From Secundilactobacillus folii (lineage in GTDB: Bacteria > Bacillota > Bacilli > Lactobacillales > Lactobacillaceae), in NCBI RefSeq assembly GCF_009720675.1, contig NZ_WNJO01000004.1, forward strand, positions 1-64,000: a stretch of 64,000 nt of DNA, in the 5' to 3' direction. Under the pieces are notes generated by a model. The model saw only the letters and a program-made list of their open reading frames with translations, had not been told where the DNA came from and did not search any database. Positions 1 to 7,454 of this stretch are shown here, piece after piece. Each line of letters starts with the position of its first letter. Position 1 is the first letter of the stretch. The translations under genes were made by a program, and so were the position numbers.

Positions 1-96
1 TTTCTAGAATTATTAGGGAATTGACTAATTTCAACTGGAATATTCTTTTGAAATAATAAGGGGTGTAATGATGAATAGGAAATACAGGTGGTCAAT

Positions 97-498
97 ATGC
101 ATTATCTCCGCATTTCTGACGCTCCCATTGAGGTGGCAGCGTTATACGAAAAACTGAAAGATCCAAAGTATGGTGGCATTGTCACCTTCGTTGGGACTGT
201 CCGTCAGTGGACGGGTGAGATCGAGACGAAGTATATCGACTATTCTGCATACCATCCAATGGCTGAAAAACAGTTGGAAAAACTCGCTGACCCAATTGAA
301 GCACAGGGCGCTCGAGTGGTCATTGCGCATCGAACCGGTCACCTAGAGCTCACGGATGAAGCGGTCTTTGTCGGTGTAGCAGCTGCCCACCGTAAAGATG
401 CCTTCCGCTGGTGCGAGTATCTGATTGACACGCTTAAAAAAGACGTCCCGATCTGGAAAAAAGAAACGGACACCGACGCAGTAAGGTGGGGTGATTAG
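97..498 (+). CDS. moaE: Molybdopterin synthase catalytic (large) subunit MoaE
   Basis: MoaE joins MoaD to form molybdopterin synthase, which inserts two sulfurs into cyclic pyranopterin monophosphate in molybdenum cofactor synthesis. The 133-residue protein shows the family landmarks in order: GTVR near residue 36, the HRTGHLEL stretch, AAAHR, and the lysine-rich PIWKKE motif that carries the active-site lysines near the C-terminus. An in-frame GTG at 88 is possible, but AGGTGG at 86-91 sits 5 nt before the ATG at 97, so I take 97 as the start. The stop is 2 nt before the moaD ATG, indicating translational coupling. The earlier cofactor genes (moaB, moaC, moeA, mob) are not in the window and may lie upstream. 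Confidence 0.95.
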   Translation: MHYLRISDAPIEVAALYEKLKDPKYGGIVTFVGTVRQWTGEIETKYIDYSAYHPMAEKQLEKLADPIEAQGARVVIAHRTGHLELTDEAVFVGVAAAHRKDAFRWCEYLIDTLKKDVPIWKKETDTDAVRWGD

Positions 499-500
499 TG

Positions 501-746
501 ATGGAGATTCAAGTGAAACTGTTTGCAATGTTACAAGAACAGCTTGGGGATTCAGTGGCTGTCGAAGTGCCAGCGCAGCCAACCGCAGACCAGATCAAGG
601 GTGCCGTTGGTCAATTGGCGCCAAACGTTCGGCAAATGGTCAGTACGGCGCGGTTAGCTGTCAACCAAGAATTTGCCGGTAACGGGCAATTAAAGCTCAG
701 TGCGGCTGATGAAGTGGCGCTGATTCCACCGGTAAGCGGCGGTTAG
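501..746 (+). CDS. moaD: Molybdopterin synthase sulfur carrier subunit MoaD
   Basis: This 81-residue ubiquitin-fold protein is the sulfur donor of molybdopterin synthase. It ends in the diagnostic PPVSGG, whose terminal Gly-Gly is adenylated and thiocarboxylated by a MoeB-type enzyme. A GTG at 498 overlapping the moaE stop is an alternative start. The ATG at 501 fits the family N-terminus better, and the GGTGGGGTG stretch inside the end of moaE provides the ribosome binding site. It is flanked by moaE and moaA in a tight operon. Confidence 0.95.
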   Translation: MEIQVKLFAMLQEQLGDSVAVEVPAQPTADQIKGAVGQLAPNVRQMVSTARLAVNQEFAGNGQLKLSAADEVALIPPVSGG

Positions 747-756
747 GAGGAATAAT

Positions 757-1755
757 ATGGAAAAACTTTATGATAAGTATGATCGTTTGCACGATTACGT
801 TCGACTTTCAATCACGGACCGTTGTAACTTACGGTGTGTCTACTGCATGCCCAAAGAAGGACTACCATTTTTCCCGACGGATAAGGTCTTATCACAAGAC
901 GAAATTGTTCAACTGATTCAAAACTTTGCTGAAATGGGCGTATCCAAGGTTCGAATCACGGGTGGTGAACCGCTGTTGCGAACCGATGTCGTCGATATTG
1001 TGCGACGAATTAAAGCGGTACCTGGTATCAATGATTTGTCGATTACCACGAACGGGTTATTTCTTGCCAAACAGGCTAAAGCACTTAAAGAAGCGGGCTT
1101 AGACCGCCTCAACATTAGTCTGGATACTTTCAAAGCTGATCGGTATAAGGAGATTACTCGTGGTGGCAACATTAATCAGGTATTGGAAGGTATTGAAGCA
1201 GCCAGCAAACTGCATTTTAAAAAAATCAAGCTTAACATTGTGCTCATTAAGGGTCAAAATGATGACGAGGTCTTAGATTTTCTGCGTTACACTAAAGACC
1301 ACGACGTCAACGTGCGTTTCATCGAATTCATGCCAATTGGGAACTCCTTAAAAACCTGGAAGAAGGAGTACGTTGGTCTAAAGAACGTGTTTGACGTGGC
1401 GGATGAGAACGGAATGGTCTATCACCCCATCGAGTTAAGGGGCAACGGGCCCTCGGATAATTACCAGATCGAAGGGTACGAGGGTAGCTTTGGCTTGATT
1501 CACCCCATCAGTTCAAAGTTTTGCGAAAATTGTAACCGCCTTCGAATTACGGCGGATGGTTACGTGAAGGCCTGCCTATACTGGAACGAAGAGATTGATA
1601 TCCGCTCAGCAATTCCGGATAAAAAAGCATTTCGTAAGCTGATTCAAAAAGCGTTGGATAACAAGCCGCTAAATCACGAGATGGCGATGTCTGAAACGGA
1701 TCGAATTATTGACAAAGCACCCACTTGGCGTCATATGAGTCAAATAGGAGGATAA
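757..1755 (+). CDS. moaA: GTP 3',8-cyclase MoaA (radical SAM)
   Basis: MoaA rearranges GTP with S-adenosylmethionine in the first step of molybdenum cofactor synthesis. The 332-residue length is normal. Cys23, Cys27 and Cys30 form the N-terminal radical SAM cluster site in CNLRCVYC, and GGEP follows at about 69-72. The second 4Fe-4S site is the C-terminal triad Cys256, Cys259 and Cys273. The protein ends in Gly-Gly, as many MoaA proteins do. AGGAGG lies 6 nt upstream of the ATG. The gene is 10 nt after moaD and 3 nt before narK, so it is clearly in the same operon. Confidence 0.97.
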   Translation: MEKLYDKYDRLHDYVRLSITDRCNLRCVYCMPKEGLPFFPTDKVLSQDEIVQLIQNFAEMGVSKVRITGGEPLLRTDVVDIVRRIKAVPGINDLSITTNGLFLAKQAKALKEAGLDRLNISLDTFKADRYKEITRGGNINQVLEGIEAASKLHFKKIKLNIVLIKGQNDDEVLDFLRYTKDHDVNVRFIEFMPIGNSLKTWKKEYVGLKNVFDVADENGMVYHPIELRGNGPSDNYQIEGYEGSFGLIHPISSKFCENCNRLRITADGYVKACLYWNEEIDIRSAIPDKKAFRKLIQKALDNKPLNHEMAMSETDRIIDKAPTWRHMSQIGG

Positions 1756-1758
1756 ATT

Positions 1759-2952
1759 ATGGCAACTCAACAAGATGTGGCACACGGCAGTCGTTACAAC
1801 GCGTACATGGCGTTGTTCATGGCGACGGTAGCAATGATCGTTTGTTTTATGTCCTGGTCAAACTTTGCACCATTATCAGCACAGGTGGCAACCATGTTCC
1901 ACTTGTCAGTCGGCCAGAAGACGTTACTGCTGGCAACACCAGTGTTATTAGGTTCGATTATGCGGATTCCAGTAGGGATTTTAAGTGACAAATACGGTGG
2001 CAAAAAAGTTTATATTATTCTGATGGTCTTTATCTTGATTCCGCTATTCATGATCACCAAAGTCCACACGTTTGGCATGTTACTGGTCGCAGCATTGTTA
2101 GTCGGAATGGCAGGGACGTCATTTGCGGTTGGTGTTTCGTACGCGTCCGTTTGGTTCCCGCCAGAACAGCAAGGATTCGCGTTAGGAATCGTGGCCATGG
2201 GGAACATGGGTAACGCTGTAGCCGCGTTGACTTTACCGAAGATCTCAGCATCGTATGGCTTCACAGCCGTTTACCATTTTCTGATGGTACTCACAGTGAT
2301 CTTGATTATCCTCTTCGCCATTTTCTGTAAGGAGATGCCGACGAATAAGGAAAAAACGATCTCTGGCGCCCTGTCAGTGGCTAAGGAGAGCAGTACCTGG
2401 TACTTATCACTGTTTTACTTCTTAACTTTCGGGCTGTTCGTGTCGTTTACCAACTTAACACCGGTCTTTTTGGGTGATATTTTTGGGGTAAATGCAGTTA
2501 CGGCGGGTCTTTATTCAGCCTTATTTGCCGCTTTATGTACCTTGATTCGACCGGTCGGCGGCTCAGCAGCTGACCATTTGCGGCCGATGTCGATGTTACA
2601 GTGGGTGTTCATATTAATTGCGATTTTTTCAGCCGTAATTATGTTATCATTTAAGTCACAAGCCATCTTTATTATTGGAATTGTTGGCACTGGCTTAGCA
2701 GCCGGTTGGGGCAATGGCGTTATCTTTAAAATGGTACCCTACGTTTCAAAGGGTAATACCGGAGCGGTTACGGGCTTCGTTGGCGCAGTTGGCGGTTTAG
2801 GTGGGTTCTTCCCGCCGTTGGTCGTTGGCTGGATCAAAGGCTGGACTGGCAGTTATGAAATTGGGATTGCACTGCTGATCATCACCGCATTAATCTGCTG
2901 GTACGTGTTACGCCGCCGCTTTATCAAGGGTGACGTGCACATTGTTCAATAA
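1759..2952 (+). CDS. narK: Nitrate/nitrite transporter NarK (MFS)
   Basis: This is a 397-residue major facilitator with about 12 membrane helices that fits the nitrate/nitrite porter family. The glycine-rich GIVAMGNMGNA near residue 145 matches the family nitrate signature, and a second glycine-rich helix, VGAVGGLGGFFPP, lies in the C-terminal half. It should bring nitrate in or export nitrite across the membrane. AGGAGG precedes the ATG. Its position directly behind moaA links cofactor supply to a molybdoenzyme, presumably a respiratory nitrate reductase encoded outside the window. Confidence 0.92.
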   Translation: MATQQDVAHGSRYNAYMALFMATVAMIVCFMSWSNFAPLSAQVATMFHLSVGQKTLLLATPVLLGSIMRIPVGILSDKYGGKKVYIILMVFILIPLFMITKVHTFGMLLVAALLVGMAGTSFAVGVSYASVWFPPEQQGFALGIVAMGNMGNAVAALTLPKISASYGFTAVYHFLMVLTVILIILFAIFCKEMPTNKEKTISGALSVAKESSTWYLSLFYFLTFGLFVSFTNLTPVFLGDIFGVNAVTAGLYSALFAALCTLIRPVGGSAADHLRPMSMLQWVFILIAIFSAVIMLSFKSQAIFIIGIVGTGLAAGWGNGVIFKMVPYVSKGNTGAVTGFVGAVGGLGGFFPPLVVGWIKGWTGSYEIGIALLIITALICWYVLRRRFIKGDVHIVQ

Positions 2953-2981
2953 TTCTGAATATATTTTGGAGGCACATAGTT

Positions 2982-3281
2982 ATGGAAGTCTTATCACCAG
3001 ATACAACCGTTTCAGAAGGTCCAGATCGGATGCTTTCCGAGCGTCATTTATCAATTGTTCGCTTGGTCTTACCTAAGGGGAAAACAATTAAACGTCACCG
3101 CTCAATGATGACAGTTACCGTTGTCGCCATTAAGGGTTCGATTCAGTTTCACACCGATGACGACGTCACCACTTTGACGCCGGGTAAGGCGGTGGTAATG
3201 CGTCCCGGTGAGTTTCACTGGTTAGAGGCACCGGATGAAGACGGTGAAGTAATGGTCGTCCATGGCGTACTGGCACAATAA
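2982..3281 (+). CDS. Small cupin-domain protein
   Basis: This is a 99-residue single-domain cupin. The central beta-barrel signature is visible as HRSMMTVTVVAIKG followed by PGKAVVMRPGEFHWLEA. The second motif keeps its histidine, but the first has only one clear histidine (KRHRS), so metal binding is uncertain. It lies 29 nt after narK with a GGAGG ribosome binding site and 16 nt before the DUF59 gene. That makes it part of the nitrate operon, perhaps as a small-molecule sensor or accessory protein. The function is not established. Confidence 0.75.
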   Translation: MEVLSPDTTVSEGPDRMLSERHLSIVRLVLPKGKTIKRHRSMMTVTVVAIKGSIQFHTDDDVTTLTPGKAVVMRPGEFHWLEAPDEDGEVMVVHGVLAQ

Positions 3282-3297
3282 TTAGGAGGCAAAAATT

Positions 3298-3630
3298 ATG
3301 GCAGAAGAAGTTGGCGAAAAATTTTCTCCCATTGAAAATAAAGTCATGACTGCACTGGAAGATGTGATCGACCCAGAACTGGGTATCGACATGGTCAACC
3401 TAGGTTTGATCTATGACATTAACGTTGATGATGATGGTAATTGCGTGGTGACGATGACGCTGACGACAATGGGTTGCCCACTGGGGAACCTGCTGGCGGA
3501 TTCGATCACCGAAGCGGTGACTTCGGTAGACGGGGTTAAGACCTGTGATATTAACCTTGTCTGGGAACCTGCCTGGGACATGGATCGGATGAGTCGGTTC
3601 GCGAAGGTTGCTTTGGGTATTCATGGTTAA
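3298..3630 (+). CDS. DUF59/MIP18-family iron-sulfur assembly factor
   Basis: This 110-residue protein belongs to the DUF59 family (SufT/PaaD-like), whose members assist iron-sulfur cluster maturation. It shows the DPELGIDMVNLGLIY motif near residues 24-38 and the MGCPLGN motif with the conserved cysteine near residue 60. AGGAGG is placed 6 nt before the ATG. In this operon it could mature clusters of the nitrate reductase or MoaA; that is inference from neighbours. It is the last gene of the moa-nar block before the regulator. Confidence 0.88.
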   Translation: MAEEVGEKFSPIENKVMTALEDVIDPELGIDMVNLGLIYDINVDDDGNCVVTMTLTTMGCPLGNLLADSITEAVTSVDGVKTCDINLVWEPAWDMDRMSRFAKVALGIHG

Positions 3631-3658
3631 ACAAGCTTTAAGATGGGATTGATTTCAA

Positions 3659-4567
3659 ATGGACATCGCAAAATTTGTGGCGCGACGCAAATCGTTACGC
3701 ATCTCACAGGTTAAAATGTGTGAAGGTATTTGCACACAATCAACACTTAGTAAGTTTGAAAGCGGCGGTCACGTACCGTCGCTGGCGATTCTAAGTAAAC
3801 TTTGTGCGCGGATCGGCCTCACGATTGATGATTTAAACGACAGCAACTCGGTAAATGCTAATCAGTTACAAAGCGAGTTAGATGATTTAGAGCAGCGGTT
3901 AGTCATGGAAGACTACCGGGGCGTTTTGGCCGGTCTCAAAGAAATTGATGACCAGCAGATGGATTCAATCCTCTTAAAGATGCAGTTTTACTATCTCCGA
4001 GGCTTTCTGGGCGCCATGATCAATCAGCCACCAGAAGAAGTCCTCTACGATTTTTCGCAAATCTTAAACGAACTGGACGAATCTCATGAAACGATTTTTA
4101 CCCAGTTGGTCTACGTGGGCTCAGGCGTGATGTATAGCCGGATGAATCAAGCTGACCGCGCGAATTTCTATTTCAAAAAGGTTCATGCCTTCATTCGAAA
4201 CGTGCTGAAGGATGAGAAAATGTATTTTAATCGGGTCGGTGACAACTACCTCCGATTGTTAACGCTGGTGTTTTTCTCCGCAAGCTATTACAACGAAACA
4301 CGGAAATTCAAACAGAGTGAGCAACTGGTCAACACCGGTGTGAAAATCTGCGCGCAACACCACGTCACCTACTACTTACCGCGACTGAAATTTTTAGCGG
4401 CTAAAAATGCGATTGAAGAAAAACAGGATAAGGCCGTTGTTGAGCGCTTGATCAATGAAGTGTTGGCCTTTGCCAGAATTAATGACAGTCAGGTGATTCA
4501 GGTCAAGGCTGCGGCTTTGAATACCAGATACGAAAAGGGTGAATCACTGACTGATTTAATCCCTTAA
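3659..4567 (+). CDS. Rgg/MutR-type transcriptional regulator
   Basis: This is a 302-residue regulator with an N-terminal XRE-type helix-turn-helix (about residues 5-60, including SQVKMCEGICTQSTLSKFE). It is followed by a long all-helical region that looks like the TPR-like peptide-binding domain of Rgg/PlcR/PrgX proteins. Members of this family often respond to short peptide pheromones. It starts 28 nt after the DUF59 stop with a weak GGGA ribosome binding site, so it may be read through from the nitrate operon. A hairpin terminator follows the stop. The target and inducer are unknown; a possible peptide ORF lies just downstream. Confidence 0.85.
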   Translation: MDIAKFVARRKSLRISQVKMCEGICTQSTLSKFESGGHVPSLAILSKLCARIGLTIDDLNDSNSVNANQLQSELDDLEQRLVMEDYRGVLAGLKEIDDQQMDSILLKMQFYYLRGFLGAMINQPPEEVLYDFSQILNELDESHETIFTQLVYVGSGVMYSRMNQADRANFYFKKVHAFIRNVLKDEKMYFNRVGDNYLRLLTLVFFSASYYNETRKFKQSEQLVNTGVKICAQHHVTYYLPRLKFLAAKNAIEEKQDKAVVERLINEVLAFARINDSQVIQVKAAALNTRYEKGESLTDLIP

Positions 4568-4580
4568 TAGGGAGTTGAAG

Positions 4581-4608
4581 GACGCACTTGCTTGTTGAGT
4601 GCGTCTTT
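4581..4608 (+). terminator. Rho-independent terminator after the Rgg gene
   Basis: GACGCACT (4581-4588) and AGTGCGTC (4598-4605) form a perfect 8-bp stem, followed by a short T run. It lies 14 nt after the regulator stop codon. Confidence 0.8.
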
Positions 4609-4626
4609 GCTATCTAGGGATTAAAA

Positions 4627-4716
4627 ATGATGAGCACTTTAAAAATTAAAATGAGTCATTCAGGTTGTCGGTTGCCATCAGCCATTATGATTGCAATGGT
4701 TATTACACAGCTCTAA
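4627..4716 (+). CDS. Possible 29-residue peptide ORF beside the Rgg gene
   Basis: This short ORF encodes 29 residues with a basic N-terminal part (STLKIKMSH) and a hydrophobic C-terminal part (AIMIAMVITQL). An AGGGA sequence lies 6 nt before its first ATG. Rgg regulators are often encoded beside short hydrophobic pheromone precursors, which is why I list it. Against it, the ORF sits behind a terminator. The best-looking promoter (TTGCTT, 17 nt, TATCTA) would start transcription after the ribosome binding site. Treat it as a candidate only. Confidence 0.25.
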   Translation: MMSTLKIKMSHSGCRLPSAIMIAMVITQL

Positions 4717-4738
4717 AATAATCAAATTTTTATGACTC

Positions 4739-4768
4739 AAAAAACGCCTCAGCTTATTGCTGAAGCGC
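4739..4768 (-). terminator. Terminator of the first TauE gene (minus strand)
   Basis: CGCCTCAGC (4745-4753) pairs with GCTGAAGCG (4759-4767) with one wobble. The A run at 4739-4744 reads as a T run on the minus strand just past the exporter stop codon. A shorter T run on the plus side makes it weakly bidirectional. Confidence 0.8.
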
Positions 4769-4789
4769 TTTTGATATGTAGCTTGTTCA

Positions 4790-5557
4790 CTAGAAATAAC
4801 TTTGCCAAAATAGAAAGCCTGCTAATCCAAAGGCGGCAAATGCAATCAGTGTTCGAATCGGTTGAACGGGAACGTGGCGTACAACAACCGGTCCTAGATA
4901 GCCACCAATAAACATCCCCAAGCCTAATGGCACCACCATCCACCAGTAAACTTTAGTGGTGAAAGCGTAGATGAAAATCGACATGATATTCGTGACAAAG
5001 GTCGTGAAGTTTTTGATGGCATTGGTCACGGCAAAGTTTTTCTGTAGTGTGAAGATTAAAATTGCCAGCAGGATCATGCCAGCAGAAGCCCCGAAATAAC
5101 CAATGTAGACTCCAACCAGAAAAATGGCCAGGTAGCGTAGAAAATTTTTCACGGGGTGCGGTTTTGACGTGGTTCGTTTCAGTGGCTTCTTTCGGAATTG
5201 AGACCAGAGCATTAAGATGCCAGCACCAAAAATCAAAAACGGAACGACTCGTTCAAAGGTCGACTCCGGCGCAAAAGCGAGGATCAAGGCACCCACGATG
5301 CCACCACACAAGGCGACCAAGGAAACCCTGGTCGTAATTCGACCGTTACCGTGCAGTTCCTTTGAAGAGGATAAAAGGGAACCGATCCCGGTGAATATTA
5401 AAGCAGCGGTATTGGTCGTATTAGCACTGACCGCTGGAAGTCCCAATGCCAGTAGGGTTGGGTAGGAAACTAAGGAGGCTAAGCCGGCAATCGTTGAAAG
5501 TAGTCCGGCAATAATACCCGCGATAATTAAAATGAGAATAATGAGCCATAATGACAA
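4790..5557 (-). CDS. TauE/SafE-family membrane exporter, tandem copy 1
   Basis: This 255-residue membrane protein has about eight hydrophobic helices. It shows the TauE/SafE (DUF81) family pattern: an N-terminal glycine-rich helix pair, the SANTTNTAALIFTGIGSL segment near residue 45, and the repeat-related IGYFGASAGMI segment near residue 160. Members export sulfite, sulfoacetate or other organosulfur anions, but the substrate here is unknown. The start is TTG at 5557 with AAGGAAGG upstream. It is roughly three-quarters identical by eye to, and exactly as long as, its neighbour at 5783-6550. A terminator separates the two, so each is probably transcribed on its own. Confidence 0.88.
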   Translation of the reverse strand: MSLWLIILILIIAGIIAGLLSTIAGLASLVSYPTLLALGLPAVSANTTNTAALIFTGIGSLLSSSKELHGNGRITTRVSLVALCGGIVGALILAFAPESTFERVVPFLIFGAGILMLWSQFRKKPLKRTTSKPHPVKNFLRYLAIFLVGVYIGYFGASAGMILLAILIFTLQKNFAVTNAIKNFTTFVTNIMSIFIYAFTTKVYWWMVVPLGLGMFIGGYLGPVVVRHVPVQPIRTLIAFAAFGLAGFLFWQSYF

Positions 5558-5584
5558 GTTACTGCCTTCCTTCAGTGGATGATT

Positions 5585-5602
5585 TATGTATTTAAATGCA
5601 TA
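5585..5602. promoter_or_regulatory. 18-bp palindrome upstream of TauE copy 1
   Basis: TATGTATTTAAATGCATA is self-complementary apart from one T/G pair. It lies 27 nt before the TTG start of the downstream minus-strand exporter, in the right place for an operator or promoter element. No binding family is recognised. Confidence 0.35.
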
Positions 5603-5701
5603 CTGTTTATTATAAGGTAGGCATTAGCGAGTATTCAATAGTAATATTAAAAAATAGTTAGAAAATTAGAAAAACTAGATTAATTTGCGGATACAACGCC
5701 C

Positions 5702-5735
5702 AAAAGAGCCTCACTTTAAAATGAGACTCCTTTTT
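5702..5735. terminator. Bidirectional terminator between the TauE copies
   Basis: GAG-C-CTCA (5706-5713) pairs with TGAG-A-CTC (5722-5729), with one mismatched pair. An A run lies on the left and a T run on the right, so it can end transcription on either strand. It most likely ends TauE copy 2 on the minus strand. Confidence 0.75.
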
Positions 5736-5782
5736 GCCATTTCTAAGAGGACTTATCAATACTATTCAAACGGGAATGATGT

Positions 5783-6550
5783 TTACCGATAACTCTGCCA
5801 AAATAAGTAGCCGGCTAAGCCAAAGGCAGCAAAAGCAATCACCGTTCGAACTGGTTGGACCGGAACGTGTCTGATGACTACGGGACCGGAATAGCCGCCA
5901 ATAAACATCCCTAAGCCTAATGGAATGACCATCCACCAGTAGATTTTAGTAGTGAAGGCGTAGATGACTAGTGACAAAACGTTGGCTGAAAAGGAAGTGA
6001 AATTTTTGATTGCGTTAGTGACGGCAAAGTTTTTCTGCAACATTGCCAGTAGAATCGCTAATAGGATCATCCCAGCAGAGGCTCCAAAGTAGCCAATGTA
6101 GATTCCTACCAGGAAAATTGCGATGTAACGAAAAACGTTTTGAACCGGATGATGAGGCACAGTGGCTGTGATCACCTTTTTCTTTTTAAACTGAGTCCAC
6201 AGCATCAGTGCGCCGGCGCCAAAAATTAGGAATGGCACGACCCTTTCAAACGTTTTTGCGGGGGCGAACGCTAGGATCAGGGCGCCAAAAACACTTCCAA
6301 TGAGTGCCGTTGAGGCAACTTGAAGAGTAACCTTACCGTTACCTTTAAGCTCCTTGGTTGATGACATTAATGAACCGATTCCCGTAAAAATAAGTGCGGC
6401 GGTGTTGGTGGTATTGGCGCTGACTGCGGGCACCCCTAAGGCTAGCAGGGTGGGATAAGAAACTAATGAAGCTAGACCCGCAATGGAAGCCAGCAGCCCA
6501 GCAGCAATTCCAGCAACAAATAAAATTAGGACCATGACAAATAATGACAA
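5783..6550 (-). CDS. TauE/SafE-family membrane exporter, tandem copy 2
   Basis: This is the second 255-residue TauE/SafE protein, arranged head to tail with the first. The segments SANTTNTAALIFTGIGSL, FERVVPFLIFGAG and IGYFGASAGMILLAIL are shared almost unchanged. The differences cluster in the first helix and in the cytosolic loop around residues 110-130. It also starts with TTG, preceded by AAAGGGGAAG. A Fur/PerR-like palindrome lies 35 nt upstream, between this gene and the divergent gene at 6692. This looks like a local gene duplication; the substrate is unknown. Confidence 0.88.
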   Translation of the reverse strand: MSLFVMVLILFVAGIAAGLLASIAGLASLVSYPTLLALGVPAVSANTTNTAALIFTGIGSLMSSTKELKGNGKVTLQVASTALIGSVFGALILAFAPAKTFERVVPFLIFGAGALMLWTQFKKKKVITATVPHHPVQNVFRYIAIFLVGIYIGYFGASAGMILLAILLAMLQKNFAVTNAIKNFTSFSANVLSLVIYAFTTKIYWWMVIPLGLGMFIGGYSGPVVIRHVPVQPVRTVIAFAAFGLAGYLFWQSYR

Positions 6551-6584
6551 GACTTCAACTTCCCCTTTAAGATATTTGATAGAA

Positions 6585-6599
6585 TAATAATGATTATTA
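6585..6599. promoter_or_regulatory. Fur/PerR-like 7-1-7 box
   Basis: TAATAAT-G-ATTATTA is a perfect 7-1-7 inverted repeat. It agrees at 12 of 14 arm positions with both the Fur (TGATAAT/ATTATCA) and the PerR (TTATAAT/ATTATAA) patterns. It lies between the divergent TauE copy 2 and the coiled-coil gene, 0.85 kb before the fetAB iron exporter. Control by a Fur-family protein is inferred, not shown. Confidence 0.45.
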
Positions 6600-6691
6600 T
6601 AGTTGAGAGCAGTCGGATTCTCAAATCGTTACCCACCGGAAGAACGAGGTTAGAAGCCAACACGATTCTATTTTTGAGGGAAGGTGAAAGC

Positions 6692-7345
6692 ATGGCAGTT
6701 CAGAAGCAATCAGACAACTTAAGGCGTCAAAAAAGAGCCTTATTAGCTAAAATACAAAGTGTGCAAGCTCGGTTATCACTGACTAACCGGGCAGTGCTAG
6801 CCATGGAACATATATCACCAGAAAGGGAAATGACTTTTTACAAGGCGAGCGCTGATCTAGAAATATATACCCGAATACTGAGCACTCTTGAATTCATTTC
6901 ACAGCAGCTAAAACGTTCCCCGGTCGACTTACCTGCTTATACCCAGCAACAGCGACAGCTGACTCTCCATAACATTTACCTGCGAAACCGGTACGCTTTT
7001 TGGCTGAGTAATTTTGTTACTGCAGGTGGTACGGCTGATTTTTTACGCCTGGAAGCACAGCAAAATGGCGATGCAATTATCAAACAAATCGTCTGGAGTG
7101 GTAATTTATTGATTAGTCGAAAAAAGGTGCGCCATTTACTAACTCACGCGAAACAGTTAAAGCCCATTTCTGATGCTGAATATGACATGATTGTTAATGT
7201 TATGAAGGAAGATTCGAATGCCCCGACGTTGTTTTACACGAACTTGGAGTTGATCCATTTGCAGCATAAGTTAACCGATGTTAAAGTCCATGATCAGTCT
7301 TGGGATAAGTTGATCGTGCTTCAGGCGGGTAATTCTCATGCCTGA
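6692..7345 (+). CDS. Uncharacterised coiled-coil protein
   Basis: I do not recognise this 217-residue protein. It has no signal peptide or membrane helix. The N-terminal third is charged and heptad-like (QKQSDNLRRQKRALLAKIQSV) and probably forms a coiled coil; the rest is predicted to be mostly helical. The reading frame is open from 6590, but GAGGGAAGGTGA places the ribosome binding site before the ATG at 6692, and the upstream residues look non-coding. It is divergent from TauE copy 2 across a Fur/PerR-like box and sits 109 nt before fetA. A link to metal or oxidative stress is only suggested by position. Confidence 0.6.
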   Translation: MAVQKQSDNLRRQKRALLAKIQSVQARLSLTNRAVLAMEHISPEREMTFYKASADLEIYTRILSTLEFISQQLKRSPVDLPAYTQQQRQLTLHNIYLRNRYAFWLSNFVTAGGTADFLRLEAQQNGDAIIKQIVWSGNLLISRKKVRHLLTHAKQLKPISDAEYDMIVNVMKEDSNAPTLFYTNLELIHLQHKLTDVKVHDQSWDKLIVLQAGNSHA

Positions 7346-7454
7346 TCAGCCCGCGAGCTAAGTTGAAACAAATCGTCCAAGGCTATTTAGTACCCACCAA
7401 CCGAATTCTACGATAAACTAAAACAAATAATAATATTTACCGGGGGCGGGTAGC

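Noticed and set aside
21-46. TTGACT and TATTCT before moaE as a promoter
   Set aside because: The hexamers are only 14 nt apart, which is too close; the operon may start upstream of the window.
68-157. Short ORF from ATG 68 overlapping moaE
   Set aside because: It runs in another frame through moaE, and its only ribosome binding site signal is shared with moaE; no protein character.
4588-4616. TTGCTT and TATCTA as a promoter for the 29-residue ORF
   Set aside because: The spacing is perfect, but transcription would start after the AGGGA ribosome binding site, and the -35 lies inside a terminator stem.
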